A stretch of DNA of 45,929 nucleotides. Source: Jiella endophytica (GTDB lineage: Bacteria > Pseudomonadota > Alphaproteobacteria > Rhizobiales > Rhizobiaceae). The DNA lies in assembly GCF_004519335.1 (NCBI RefSeq), contig NZ_SOZD01000015.1, forward strand, positions 1-45,929. The letters run 5' to 3'. A program made the translations under genes and the position numbers. The notes below the pieces were generated by a model. The model was given only the letters and a program-made list of their open reading frames with translations. It searched no databases and had not been told where the DNA came from. Below, one piece after another: positions 16,859 through 26,221 of this stretch (position 1 is the stretch's first letter; each line of letters opens with the position of its first letter).

Positions 16859-18555
16859 TGGGCGCGGCGCGGAACACCGACGCGGCCGCCGCGGCGGAAG
16901 GCGACGTCCTCGTCGTCGAGAACCTCGTCGTCGAGACCACCGGGCGAAACCCGGTGAGGATCATCGACGACGTCTCGCTCACCGTCGCGCCGGGCGAGAC
17001 GGTGTGCCTCGTCGGCGAGAGCGGCTCCGGCAAGTCGGTGACCTCGCTCGCCACCATGGGCCTTTTGCCGAAGGGGGCGCTCGCCGCCCGCTCCGGGCGG
17101 ATCCTCGTCGAGGGCGAGGACGTGCTTTCGGCGAGGCCGTCGCGGCTTCGCCAGATGCGCGCGACGCGCATGTCGATGATCTTCCAGGAGCCGATGACGG
17201 CGCTGAACCCGGTGCTCAGCGTCGAGGCGCAGCTCGACGAGGTGCTGTCCGCCCATGGCTCAATGAACGCCGCCGACCGCCGCAGCAGGATCCGCGAGAT
17301 CCTCTCCCTCGTCCATCTGCCGGATGTCGAGCGGATGTGCGGCTCCTTCCCGCACCAGCTTTCCGGCGGCCAGCGCCAGCGGGTGATGATCGCCATGGCG
17401 CTGGTGCTGGAACCCAAGCTGCTGATCGCCGACGAACCGACCACCGCCCTCGACGTCACCACCCAGAAGCAGATCCTCAAGCTGATCGCCGAGATCCAAG
17501 AGCGGCTCGGCACCTCGGTGCTGTTCATCACCCACGACATGGGCGTCGTCGCCGACATCGCCGACCGGGTCTATGTCATGCGCCACGGCAAGCTGGTCGA
17601 ATCCGGCCGCATCGACACCATCCTGACGAAGCCGGAGCGCGACTATACCCGCGACCTCCTCACCGCCGTCCCGGCGCTCAGCCCGCGCGCGGCGCGGCGG
17701 GCGACGTCGAAGGAGACCGTTCTCGAAACCTCCGAGCTCGGCATGGTCTACGGCCGCGCATCGCTGTTTCGAAAGCGCGAGGGCACGGTGGCCGCCGAGA
17801 AGGTCGATCTCCGGCTAACCCGCGGCCGCACGCTCGGCATCGTCGGCGAGAGCGGCTCCGGCAAGTCGACCGTGGCGCGCTGCGTCATGCGGCTGATCGA
17901 CCCGACCTCGGGCAGCATCCGGCTGCGCGGCCAGGAGATCGCCGGGCTTTCGCGCAGCGCGCTGAGACCCTGGCGCAAGCGGATCCAGATGATCTTCCAG
18001 GATCCGAACCGCTCGCTCAATCCGCGGCTCACCGTCGGCGACAGCATCACCGAGGGGCCGATCAACTACGGGACCCCGAAGTCCGAGGCCCGCGAGCGTG
18101 CCCGCCAGCTCCTGCAGCTCGTCGGTCTGCCGGCCGACGCCATCGACCGGCATCCGCACCAGTTTTCCGGCGGCCAGCGCCAGCGGATCGCGATCGCCCG
18201 CGCTCTCGCCATGGAGCCGGACGTCCTCGTCGCCGACGAGGCGGTCTCCGCCCTCGACGTTTCGGTGCAGGCTCAGGTGCTCGATCTCCTCGACGACATC
18301 CAGAAGCGGCTCGGCGTGGCGCTGCTCTTCATTACCCACGATCTGAGGGTCGCGGCGCAGATCTGCGACGATGTCGCGGTGATGCAGCGCGGCAAGGTGG
18401 TCGAATACGGCCCGACCGCCGAAGTCCTCGGCAATCCGCAACAGGCCTATACCCGCGAGCTGATCGAAGCGGCCCCCGGGCGACACTGGGACTTTCCGAA
18501 CTTTCGCCCGATGCCGGGCGCGGAAGCCCCGCTTCAGAACAGCCCCGGAGGTTGA
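16858..18555 (+). CDS. ABC importer ATPase, fused DppD-DppF double domain
   Basis: A 565-residue protein with two complete nucleotide-binding domains. Domain 1 has Walker A GESGSGKS at 53-60, signature LSGGQRQR near 168-175 and Walker B LLIADEP. Domain 2 has Walker A at 330-337, signature SGGQRQRIA and DVLVADEAVSALD. Each is followed by the oligopeptide/dipeptide-type C-terminal extension (LTKPERDYTRDLLTAVP; NPQQAYTRELIEAAP). In most such importers these are two genes; the fusion resembles GsiA/YejF. The second Walker B ends DEAVSALD rather than DEPTSALD, a frequent variant. The start ATG overlaps the preceding stop. Confidence 0.95.
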   Translation: MGAARNTDAAAAAEGDVLVVENLVVETTGRNPVRIIDDVSLTVAPGETVCLVGESGSGKSVTSLATMGLLPKGALAARSGRILVEGEDVLSARPSRLRQMRATRMSMIFQEPMTALNPVLSVEAQLDEVLSAHGSMNAADRRSRIREILSLVHLPDVERMCGSFPHQLSGGQRQRVMIAMALVLEPKLLIADEPTTALDVTTQKQILKLIAEIQERLGTSVLFITHDMGVVADIADRVYVMRHGKLVESGRIDTILTKPERDYTRDLLTAVPALSPRAARRATSKETVLETSELGMVYGRASLFRKREGTVAAEKVDLRLTRGRTLGIVGESGSGKSTVARCVMRLIDPTSGSIRLRGQEIAGLSRSALRPWRKRIQMIFQDPNRSLNPRLTVGDSITEGPINYGTPKSEARERARQLLQLVGLPADAIDRHPHQFSGGQRQRIAIARALAMEPDVLVADEAVSALDVSVQAQVLDLLDDIQKRLGVALLFITHDLRVAAQICDDVAVMQRGKVVEYGPTAEVLGNPQQAYTRELIEAAPGRHWDFPNFRPMPGAEAPLQNSPGG

Positions 18556-18563
18556 AAGAAACC

Positions 18564-20072
18564 ATGCAGCCCGCCTTTTCGCCGCGCATCGCCGTCGGCG
18601 GATTCATGCACGAGACCAACACATTCGCCCCGACGATGGCCGACCTGCCTGCCTTCGAGCATGGCGGCGGCTGGCCGGCCCTTTCCGAAGGCCCGGCGAT
18701 GCTGGAGGCGACGCGCGACGTCAACATGGGCATCTGCGGCTTCGTCGAGGCGGCGGAGCAGCGCGGCTGGCGGCTCGTCCCGACACTGTGGTGCGCGGCG
18801 GTGCCCTCGGCCCACGTCACCGAGGACGCCTATGAGACGATTGCCGGGCGCATCGTTTCGGCGATCGCCGCCGCGGGCCCCCTCGACGGCGTCTATCTCG
18901 ATCTCCACGGCGCCATGGTCGCCGAGCATCTGGAAGACGGCGAAGGCGAACTGCTCGTCCGGGTGAGGTCGCAGGTCGGGCCCGACGTGCCGATCGTCGC
19001 CAGCCTCGATCTCCATGGCAATGTGACGAGGATGATGGTCGAACAGGCCGACGCCCTCGTCGCCTATCGCACCTATCCGCATGTCGATATGGCCAAGACC
19101 GGCCGGCGCGCCGCGCAGCTGCTCGCTTGGCTGCTTGACGGCCGCCGCTATGCCAAGGCGTTCCGGCAGATCCCCTTCCTGATCCCGATCGCCTGGCAGT
19201 CGACCGACATGGAGCCGAACGCCTCGATCTACCAGGCGGTCGCGGAGCAGGAGGCCGGCCCCGTCGCATCGGTGTCGTTTCTCTGCGGCTTTCCGGCCGC
19301 CGACATCGCCGATTGCGGCCCCTCCGTCGTCGCCTATGCGGAAACCGAGGAGGCGGCGAAGGCGGCGGTCGATGCGATCGGCGAGAAGGTCTGTGCCGGG
19401 CGGCTCGCCTTTGCCGGCGCCACATACGATCCGCTCGACGCCGTCCGCGAGGCACAGCGCATGGCCGCGAAGGCTCGCAGACCGGTGGTCATCGCCGACA
19501 CCCAGGACAATCCCGGGGCGGGAGGCGATTCCAACACGATGGGGATGCTGAAGGCGCTGATCGAGGCAGACGCCAAAGGCGCGGCGATCGGCGCGATCTT
19601 CGATCCTGCGGTCGCGAGGACCGCCCATGAAGCCGGCGTCGGCGCGACGATCGCCTGCGCCCTCGGAGGCGCCAAGGGCATCGAGGGCGACAGTCCCTAT
19701 GCGGGCCTCTTCGAGGTCGTCGCCCTCTCCGACGGCGAGTTCGTCGCCCCGGGGCGGTTCTATGGCGGCGTCCGCATGCAGCTCGGCCCCTCGGCCTGTC
19801 TCAAGGTCGGCGGCATTTCCATCGTCGTCGTCAGCCGCAAGGCGCAGATGGCCGATCGCGAGATGTTCCGCTTTCTCGGCGTCGAGCCCGAGCGCCAGGC
19901 GATCCTGGTCGTCAAGAGTTCGGTGCATTTCAGGGCCGACTTCGCGCCGATCGCCGAGACCATCCTGGTCGCGACGGCGCCCGGCCCGATGCCGGTCTCG
20001 CCGGCTTCCCTACCCTTCACCCGGCTGCGGAGCGGCGTCGACCTGTCGCCGACAGGCCCCGCCTTCGTCTGA
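18564..20072 (+). CDS. M81-family metallopeptidase (MlrC / microcystinase C-like)
   Basis: A 502-residue protein with the MlrC fold. The N-terminus PRIAVGGFMHETNTFAP carries H16-E17, followed by the DGVYLDLHGAM and VASLDLHGNVT segments and YRTYPHVDMAKTG, then the second-domain DTQDNPGAGGDSNTMGML. MlrC is known from microcystin degradation, where it cleaves linearised peptide products, but most relatives sit in ABC-importer operons like this one and act on unknown peptides. GGAGG lies 14 bases before the ATG and the gene starts eight bases after the ATPase stop, so it belongs to the operon. Cytoplasmic. The natural substrate is unknown. Confidence 0.9.
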   Translation: MQPAFSPRIAVGGFMHETNTFAPTMADLPAFEHGGGWPALSEGPAMLEATRDVNMGICGFVEAAEQRGWRLVPTLWCAAVPSAHVTEDAYETIAGRIVSAIAAAGPLDGVYLDLHGAMVAEHLEDGEGELLVRVRSQVGPDVPIVASLDLHGNVTRMMVEQADALVAYRTYPHVDMAKTGRRAAQLLAWLLDGRRYAKAFRQIPFLIPIAWQSTDMEPNASIYQAVAEQEAGPVASVSFLCGFPAADIADCGPSVVAYAETEEAAKAAVDAIGEKVCAGRLAFAGATYDPLDAVREAQRMAAKARRPVVIADTQDNPGAGGDSNTMGMLKALIEADAKGAAIGAIFDPAVARTAHEAGVGATIACALGGAKGIEGDSPYAGLFEVVALSDGEFVAPGRFYGGVRMQLGPSACLKVGGISIVVVSRKAQMADREMFRFLGVEPERQAILVVKSSVHFRADFAPIAETILVATAPGPMPVSPASLPFTRLRSGVDLSPTGPAFV

Positions 20073-20134
20073 CCGACACGCCCGGCGATGCCTCACAAGG
20101 CGCGCCGGCATAACCGCCACCAACGAGGACTGCG

Positions 20135-21298
20135 ATGACCATCATTCCCGAAATCGCCAGCTTTTCGACCGACCTCACCGAAATCCGCCGCGATCTGCAC
20201 GCCCATCCCGAGATCGGCTTCGAGGAGAAGCGCACCTCCGCGATCGTCGCCGAAAAGCTGCGCGCCTATGGTCTCGACGAGGTGCATGAGGCGGTCGGCG
20301 TCACCGGCGTCGTCGGCATCCTGCGCGGCACCGGCGGCGAAGGACGGACGATCGGGCTTCGCGCCGACATGGACGCGCTGCCGATGGAAGAGCAAACCAA
20401 CCTGCCCTTCCGCTCGCAGAATCCCGGCGCCTTCCATGGCTGCGGCCATGACGGCCACACCACCATGCTGCTCGGCGCGGCCCGCTATCTCGCCGCCAAC
20501 CGGGATTTTGCCGGGACTGCGATGTTCGTCTTCCAGCCGGCCGAGGAAGGCCTCGGCGGCGCCAGGGCCATGCTCGCCGACAAGCTGTTCGAGCGGTTCC
20601 CCTGCGACGAGATCTATGGCCTCCACAACAGCCCGATGCTGAACCTCGGCGAGGTCGGCATCTTCCCGGGCAAGGCGATGGCCGGGGCGAGCTTCTTCGA
20701 CATCACCATCAAGGGCCGGGGCAGCCACGGCGCCCGGCCGCACGACTCCAGAGACCCGATCGTCATCGCGACGTCGCTGTCCCAGAGCCTGCAGTCGATC
20801 GTCAGCCGCAATGTCGATCCGATGCTGCCCGCGGTCCTTTCGATCACCAAGATCCACGCCGGCTCGGCCTATAACGTCGTTCCGGAAAGCGCCGAACTCG
20901 GCGGCACCGTCCGGTTCTTCGACGACGCGGTCGGCGAACTCGTCGCCCGCCGCATGCGCGAGATCTGCGCCGGCGCGGCGGCGATGTATCAGTGCGAGAT
21001 CGACGTCGACATCCGCCCCATCTTTTCGGTGCTGGAGAACCACCCGGCCGAGACCGAGGAGATGCGGCTTGCCGCCGTCGACATCGTCGGCGAGGCCGGC
21101 GTGCTCACGGAGCCGACGCCGATGATGGGCAGCGAGGATTTCGCCGACATGCTGCTCGCCGTCCCCGGCGCCTATGCCTGGGTCGGCCATGGCGGCACCA
21201 TGCCGCTGCACAATCCGGGATTCATCCTCGACGACGAGATCCTGCCGATCGGCGCCAGCCTGCTGGCCCGGGTGGTGGAGCGCCGGCTCTCCGCCTGA
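20135..21298 (+). CDS. M20D amidohydrolase (hippurate hydrolase / N-acyl-amino-acid deacylase-like)
   Basis: A 387-residue M20 family hydrolase of the HipO/aminoacylase branch. Visible are RRDLHAHPEIGFEE, GLRADMDALP, the metal site FHGCGHDGHT (C103, H105), the catalytic QPAEEG (E137-E138), the dimerisation domain with GSHGARPHDSRDP, and PMMGSEDF near the C-terminus. Relatives remove N-acyl groups from amino acids. No signal peptide. It lies 62 bases after the M81 gene and continues the operon. Confidence 0.92.
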   Translation: MTIIPEIASFSTDLTEIRRDLHAHPEIGFEEKRTSAIVAEKLRAYGLDEVHEAVGVTGVVGILRGTGGEGRTIGLRADMDALPMEEQTNLPFRSQNPGAFHGCGHDGHTTMLLGAARYLAANRDFAGTAMFVFQPAEEGLGGARAMLADKLFERFPCDEIYGLHNSPMLNLGEVGIFPGKAMAGASFFDITIKGRGSHGARPHDSRDPIVIATSLSQSLQSIVSRNVDPMLPAVLSITKIHAGSAYNVVPESAELGGTVRFFDDAVGELVARRMREICAGAAAMYQCEIDVDIRPIFSVLENHPAETEEMRLAAVDIVGEAGVLTEPTPMMGSEDFADMLLAVPGAYAWVGHGGTMPLHNPGFILDDEILPIGASLLARVVERRLSA

Positions 21299-21351
21299 GA
21301 CGGCCTGCCTTGCCTGCCAACCATCGCATGCATGAATGACGAGGAAGACTG

Positions 21352-22488
21352 ATGGACGTGACCAAGGTTCCGCTCGACGCGGAAGAGATGATCAAGGGGC
21401 TCAAGCGCTGGGTCGAATGCGAGAGCCCGACCTACGACAAGCCTTCCGTCGACAGGATGGCAGCGCTCGCCGCCGATGACATGAAGGCGCTCGGCTTTTC
21501 CGTCGAGATCATCCCCGGCCCGGACGGCCTCGGCGATTGCGTCCGGGCGACGTTCCCGCATCCCAGGCAGGGCGAGCCGGGCGTCCTGATCAGCGGCCAT
21601 ATCGACACGGTGCATCCGCTCGGAACGCTGGAGAAGCTGCCGTTCCGGCGCGACGGCGACCTCTGCTGGGGCCCCGGCATCTGCGACATGAAGGGCGGCA
21701 ACTACATCGCCATGAGCGCCGTCAAGGCGCTCGCCGAGATGGGCGTCGAGACGCCGCTGCCGGTGACGATCCTTCTGACCTCCGACGAGGAAATCGGCAC
21801 GCCGGGTTGCCGCGCGATGATCGAGGCGGAGGCGGCGAAGAACAAATACGTCCTCGTTCCCGAGCCTGCCTGGGCGCGCAACACGGTGGTCACCGGGCGC
21901 TACGCCATTGCCCGCTACCACCTCACCGCCCTCGGCCGGCCGAGCCATGCCGGCGCGGCGCTGAAGGCCGGCCAGTCGGCGGTGAAGATGATGGCGAGAA
22001 AGCTCATCGAGATCGAGGACATGACCGACGACGACTGCACCTTCTCGGTCTCGGTCATGCATGGCGGCCAGTGGGTGAACTGCGTGCCGACGATCGCCCG
22101 GGCCGAATGCCTGTCGATGGCCAAGCGCCAGGAAGACCTCGACCGCGGCACCGGGAAGATCCTCGCCTTCAACCGGCAGGAGGCCGACGGCACCGGCTTC
22201 GTCGTCGAAAAGAGCGTCGTGCGTCCGGTCTGGGAGGCCAGCGCAGGGACGATGGAGCTTTACGAGCGGGCAAGGCGGCTCGGCAACGAGCTCGGCTTCG
22301 ATCTCGCCCATGCCTCGGAGGGCGGCGGATCCGACGGCAACTTCACCGGCGCGATGGGGCTGCCGACGCTTGACGGCCTCGGTGTCGTCGGCCGCGACGT
22401 CCATACGCTGAACGAGCATATCGAGGTCTCGAGCCTCGCCTCGCGCGGCAAGCTGATTGCCGGGCTGCTCGCGGAACTCGGCGCGTGA
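21352..22488 (+). CDS. M20 metallopeptidase, glutamate carboxypeptidase (CPG2)-like
   Basis: A 378-residue M20 family protein of the carboxypeptidase G2 branch. Metal ligands and catalytic residues visible: H83 and D85 in GHIDTVHPLG, D112 in GICDMKGG, E146-E147 in TSDEEIG, an EP motif near 175, and the C-terminal SEGGGSDGNFTG. CPG2-type enzymes cut C-terminal glutamate from folates and peptides. Unlike secreted CPG2 it has no signal peptide, so it acts in the cytoplasm. It begins 53 bases after the M20D gene on the same strand. Confidence 0.92.
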   Translation: MDVTKVPLDAEEMIKGLKRWVECESPTYDKPSVDRMAALAADDMKALGFSVEIIPGPDGLGDCVRATFPHPRQGEPGVLISGHIDTVHPLGTLEKLPFRRDGDLCWGPGICDMKGGNYIAMSAVKALAEMGVETPLPVTILLTSDEEIGTPGCRAMIEAEAAKNKYVLVPEPAWARNTVVTGRYAIARYHLTALGRPSHAGAALKAGQSAVKMMARKLIEIEDMTDDDCTFSVSVMHGGQWVNCVPTIARAECLSMAKRQEDLDRGTGKILAFNRQEADGTGFVVEKSVVRPVWEASAGTMELYERARRLGNELGFDLAHASEGGGSDGNFTGAMGLPTLDGLGVVGRDVHTLNEHIEVSSLASRGKLIAGLLAELGA

Positions 22489-22519
22489 GCCGACCTGATC
22501 TCCTCGCCGGGGCGCGGCC

Positions 22520-24001
22520 GTGACGCTTTCGGGCGGCACGTCGGAGGAGAAAGCAGCGAAGGGCGGCACCGCGTCGCCCTTCGCTGCCAATGGTTCGCTG
22601 CGCGCTCCGGCCGGCGAGGTTTCCGGGATCTGCGCCCTGCCGGCGACCGCGCTCGCCGCCGCGATCGCCAGCCGCAGCCTCTCTTCGGTCGAGGTCGTCG
22701 CGGCCTTTCTTGACCGGATCGAAAGCGTCAATCCGGCGCACAATGCCATCGTCTCGCTGCGGCCGAGAGAGGAGATCCTCGCCGAGGCCGAGGCTGTCGA
22801 CCGGCGGATCGCTACAGGTGAGGCGCCGGGACCGCTCGCCGGCCTGCCCATCGCCATCAAGGACCTGTCGCCGACGAAGGGCCTTCGCACGACTTTCGGA
22901 TCGCCGATCCACCGGGACGACGTGCCCGATGCCGACGGGCTGGCGACGGCCCGTGTCAGGGCGGCCGGGGCGATCGTCATCGGCAAGACCAACACGCCGG
23001 AATTCGGCCTCGGCTCTCACACGTTTAACGAGGTGTTCGGGGCGACCGGCAACGCCTTCGATCCGGCAAGAAGCGCCGGCGGCTCGTCAGGCGGCGCGGC
23101 CGTGGCGGTCGCCACCCGCATGCTGCCCCTCGCCGACGGCTCGGACATGGGCGGCTCGCTGCGCAACCCCGCCGCCTTCAACAACGTCTACGGCCTTCGA
23201 CCGTCCTTCGGACGGGTGCCGAGCCTGCCGGCCGGCAATGTCTTCGAGGCTTCGCTCTCGACCGACGGGCCGATGGCGCGGACGATCGACGATCTGGCGC
23301 TGCTGCTCGCGGTCCAGTCCGGCGCCGATCCCCGTCAGCCGCTCTCCGCCGGTCTGCCAGACATCACCCGCGACAGGCTCCCGACCGACCGGCCCGTGAG
23401 GATCGGCTGGCTCGGCGACCTCGGCGGCCATCTCGCCACCGAAGCCGGTATCCTCGAGACCTGTTTGTCCGCCCTCAATACGCTTCCCGGCTGCGAGACC
23501 TCGCCAGCTAGCCTCGGCTTCGATCCCGAGCGTCTGTGGCAGAGCTTCGTCGTCCAGCGCCAGGCGGCGATTGCCGGCAAGCACGGGCCGCTCTTCGACG
23601 ATCCGGCGACCCGCGATCTCCTGAAACCGGAACTCCAGTGGGAGATCGAAAACGGCAAGGCACTCTCCGCCCTTGCCCTCCATGTCGCCGGCGAGACGCG
23701 GACGGCATGGCACCTCTGCCTGCTCGACCTCTTCGGAAAATTCGACTTCCTCGCGCTCCCCGCAGCGCAGGTCTGGCCGTTTCCGATCGAATGGCGGTGG
23801 CCCCAGACGATCGCCGGCCGCCCGATGGACAGCTATCATCGCTGGATGGAATGCGTCGCCCCCGGCACCTTGTCCGGCTGCCCGGTGCTGGCGCTGCCGG
23901 CCGGCTTTTGCGACGGCCTGTCGACTGGCGTCCAGCTGATCGCCCCGCTCGGCCGCGAGGCCGATCTCCTCGCCCTTGCCCGTCGCCGCGAGCCGACCTG
24001 A
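22520..24001 (+). CDS. Amidase (amidase signature family), last gene of the peptide/amide island
   Basis: A 493-residue amidase. The triad is K114 (AIKDLSPTKG), S189 (GGSSGG loop) and S213 (DMGGSLRNPA), with the normal 24-residue Ser-Ser spacing. The annotated start is GTG at 22520; the first ~35 residues look non-conserved, so a later start is possible. It follows the CPG2-like gene by 31 bases and is the last plus-strand gene of the run. It would hydrolyse an amide bond in the imported compound or a breakdown product. It is only distantly similar to the amidase at 3699. Confidence 0.9.
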   Translation: MTLSGGTSEEKAAKGGTASPFAANGSLRAPAGEVSGICALPATALAAAIASRSLSSVEVVAAFLDRIESVNPAHNAIVSLRPREEILAEAEAVDRRIATGEAPGPLAGLPIAIKDLSPTKGLRTTFGSPIHRDDVPDADGLATARVRAAGAIVIGKTNTPEFGLGSHTFNEVFGATGNAFDPARSAGGSSGGAAVAVATRMLPLADGSDMGGSLRNPAAFNNVYGLRPSFGRVPSLPAGNVFEASLSTDGPMARTIDDLALLLAVQSGADPRQPLSAGLPDITRDRLPTDRPVRIGWLGDLGGHLATEAGILETCLSALNTLPGCETSPASLGFDPERLWQSFVVQRQAAIAGKHGPLFDDPATRDLLKPELQWEIENGKALSALALHVAGETRTAWHLCLLDLFGKFDFLALPAAQVWPFPIEWRWPQTIAGRPMDSYHRWMECVAPGTLSGCPVLALPAGFCDGLSTGVQLIAPLGREADLLALARRREPT

Positions 24002-24265
24002 CCCAAGGCATTGTTTCATAACCGAAATGATAGGCTGGAGCCCGGCGGAAGTCCGCTACGGCAAGGCGCTGCCGGCCCATTGTCGACCGCTCGAGTCGGT
24101 CCAAGAGCCGGCGCCGCAGGGGTCGCGTAAGGCTTTACCATGATTGCCCTTTTTCTGCGCAAGCTCACTGAATGCCCTAACGCTTTGCAACCACTGCCAT
24201 ATCGATGACAAAATGCGCCTCTCTCTGCGGCACTGGGAGTCGCGCGCCGATGGCGCGCCCGGGAC

Positions 24266-25900
24266 ATGCCAAGGGACATTCTGCTGATGCGTGACGACAA
24301 TGCCTCGCCGGACGAGCCGGGGACCTCGACCGATCGCAGCGGCCTCAGCCGCCGCTCCTTCCTGACCGCCGCCGCCGCGCTCGGCCTGCTGCCCGCCGGC
24401 GGCCGGGCCTTCGCCGAAGACAAGCTCCTCACCTTCGAGAAGCCCAGGGCCTTCTCCTTCGATCTGCTGGCCGATCAGGCGCGCCGGATGGCGATGCAGC
24501 CTTATATCGAGACGAAGTCGCGCGATCCGAAGGTGCTCGACCAGATCGACTTCGACGCCCATTGGAAGATCAAGTACCGGCCGGAAGCGACCCTCGAAGT
24601 CGCCGACGGATCGGCGCCGGTGCGGCTGTTCCATCTCGGCCGCTATTTCCAGCTTCCCGTCGGGATCCACGTGGTCGACGGCGACAAGTCCAGGGAGCTG
24701 CGATACGACCCTGTGGTCTTCGAGATGCCGGAGGACAGCCCCGCCCGCAAGCTGCCGAAGGACATCGGCTATGCCGGCCTCAGGGTGATGGCGCCCGATC
24801 AGAAGACCGACTGGCTGGCATTCCTCGGCGCCGCCTATTTCCGTTCCGCGGGCGAGCTCAACCAGTACGGCCTTTCGGCCCGCGCCCTGGCGATCGACGT
24901 CGCCATGCCGACGCCGGAAGAATTCCCGCGCTTCACCGACTACTATCTGGAGCGCTCGACGACGCCGGGGCACGAACTCGTCATCACCTGCCTGATCGAC
25001 TCGCCGCGCATGACCGGCGTCTTCCGCATGGACGTCGGCAAGCACGGCCCCGTGGTGATGGACATCGACAGCCGCTTCTTCGCCCGCGACAAGATCGACC
25101 GGGTGGGGCTGGCACCGCTGACCTCGATGTTCTGGTTTTCCGAGACCGACCGGCCGGACCGGATCGACTGGCGGCCGGAGGTTCACGACAGCGACGGGCT
25201 GGCGCTGTGGACCGGCTCCAACGAGCGCATCTGGCGGCCGCTCAACAACCCGCCGATGGTCCGCACATCGAGCTTCGCCGACAGGGGTCCGAAGGGCTTC
25301 GGCCTTTTGCAGCGCGACCGCTCCTTCGCCAACTACCAGGACGACGGCGTCTTCTACGAGAAGCGGCCGACGGTCTGGATCGAGCCGAAGGGCGACTGGG
25401 GCGCCGGCGAGGTGCAACTCGTCGAGATCCCGACGGACGACGAGATCCACGACAACATCGTCGTCTACTGGGTGTCGGAAAAGCCGGTCGGGCGAGGTGA
25501 CGAGATCCCCCTCTCCTATCGCCTCACCTGGTCGAAGGACGAGCCCCATCCTGCCGAGGTCAGCACGGTGACGGCCACCCGCATCGGCCGCGGCGGCATT
25601 CCCGGCCAGCCCCGACCGAAGGGCGTCATGAAATTCGCCATCGACTTCGACGGCGGCTACGTCGCCAAGCTCGATCGCGACGCCAAGGGCGTCGAGGCGG
25701 TGGTCAATGCGTCCCGCGGCGAATTGTCGAACATCGAGTGCTATTCGGTGAAGATCGGCACCGCCTGGCGGATGACCTTCGACATCAAGGCCGACGATCC
25801 CGAGCCCGTCGACCTCAGGGCCTATCTGAAATCCGGCGACCAGACCCTGACGGAAACCTGGCTCTACCAGTTCCTTCCCGAACCGGATTCGGCGGCCTGA
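24266..25900 (+). CDS. Tat-exported periplasmic glucan biosynthesis protein (MdoG/OpgD family)
   Basis: A 544-residue protein. A twin-arginine signal (LSRRSFLTAAAALG, arginines at 29-30) ends near AFAED. The rest matches the MdoG/OpgD family: FSFDLLADQARRMA, DFDAHWKIKYRPE, LFHLGRYFQLPVGIH, then ALAIDVAMPTPEEFP and the central TSMFWFSETDRPDRIDWRPEVHDSDGL, with an Ig-like C-terminal domain. Family members shape osmoregulated periplasmic glucans. Tat export is typical of OpgD rather than OpgG. No glucosyltransferase (opgH) gene is in the window. A second in-frame ATG at 24287, with AAGGGA upstream, is an equally good start. Confidence 0.92.
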   Translation: MPRDILLMRDDNASPDEPGTSTDRSGLSRRSFLTAAAALGLLPAGGRAFAEDKLLTFEKPRAFSFDLLADQARRMAMQPYIETKSRDPKVLDQIDFDAHWKIKYRPEATLEVADGSAPVRLFHLGRYFQLPVGIHVVDGDKSRELRYDPVVFEMPEDSPARKLPKDIGYAGLRVMAPDQKTDWLAFLGAAYFRSAGELNQYGLSARALAIDVAMPTPEEFPRFTDYYLERSTTPGHELVITCLIDSPRMTGVFRMDVGKHGPVVMDIDSRFFARDKIDRVGLAPLTSMFWFSETDRPDRIDWRPEVHDSDGLALWTGSNERIWRPLNNPPMVRTSSFADRGPKGFGLLQRDRSFANYQDDGVFYEKRPTVWIEPKGDWGAGEVQLVEIPTDDEIHDNIVVYWVSEKPVGRGDEIPLSYRLTWSKDEPHPAEVSTVTATRIGRGGIPGQPRPKGVMKFAIDFDGGYVAKLDRDAKGVEAVVNASRGELSNIECYSVKIGTAWRMTFDIKADDPEPVDLRAYLKSGDQTLTETWLYQFLPEPDSAA

Positions 25901-26221
25901 CCGGTCCGGGTCGACCTGCCACTTGCAAGACGGGGCGCCGGGCCGCCGGCGCTCCGTCATCTAAATCCGGCGGCTGGATGCGTCGCCCTACCGCCGCGCC
26001 GGACGCCTCACGCCCGGCTCAAGACGATGTGACCGGCGCCATCAACCCTTTCTTTACGCTCCCGCCAATCATTCCTCTCCCCGCCCTGCTGCGCGCCTGC
26101 GATGACAACGGCAGGTTAAAGAAGTTTCCCTTAGCATTCCTGCCGTTTCCGGAAGCAGGCCGCCGAACGACGGGCTCTGCCCGCAGCCTTCGCGGCACCG
26201 GACGGAACCGAGGGGAGCTGC
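25901..26221. other. Gene-free stretch between the glucan protein and FAD oxidoreductase genes
   Basis: No credible gene. A G/C-rich stem (GCGCCGG with CCGGCGC, about 25935-25953) lies 35 bases past the glucan gene stop and may act as a weak terminator, though no T-run follows. The rest is mixed sequence with no repeat that I can see. Confidence 0.5.

Noticed and set aside
16800-18563. 588-codon open frame continuous with the M81 peptidase frame, overlapping the ATPase gene
   Set aside because: The protein is Arg/Pro/Gly/Ala-rich with no family features; it is the high-GC shadow of the ATPase gene. The M81 protein starts at 18564 with its own ribosome binding site.
13309-24001. Microcystin degradation (mlr) cluster
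   Set aside because: Only an MlrC-like family member is present; there is no MlrA, MlrB or MlrD-like gene, and the M81 family is broad. The substrate is left open.
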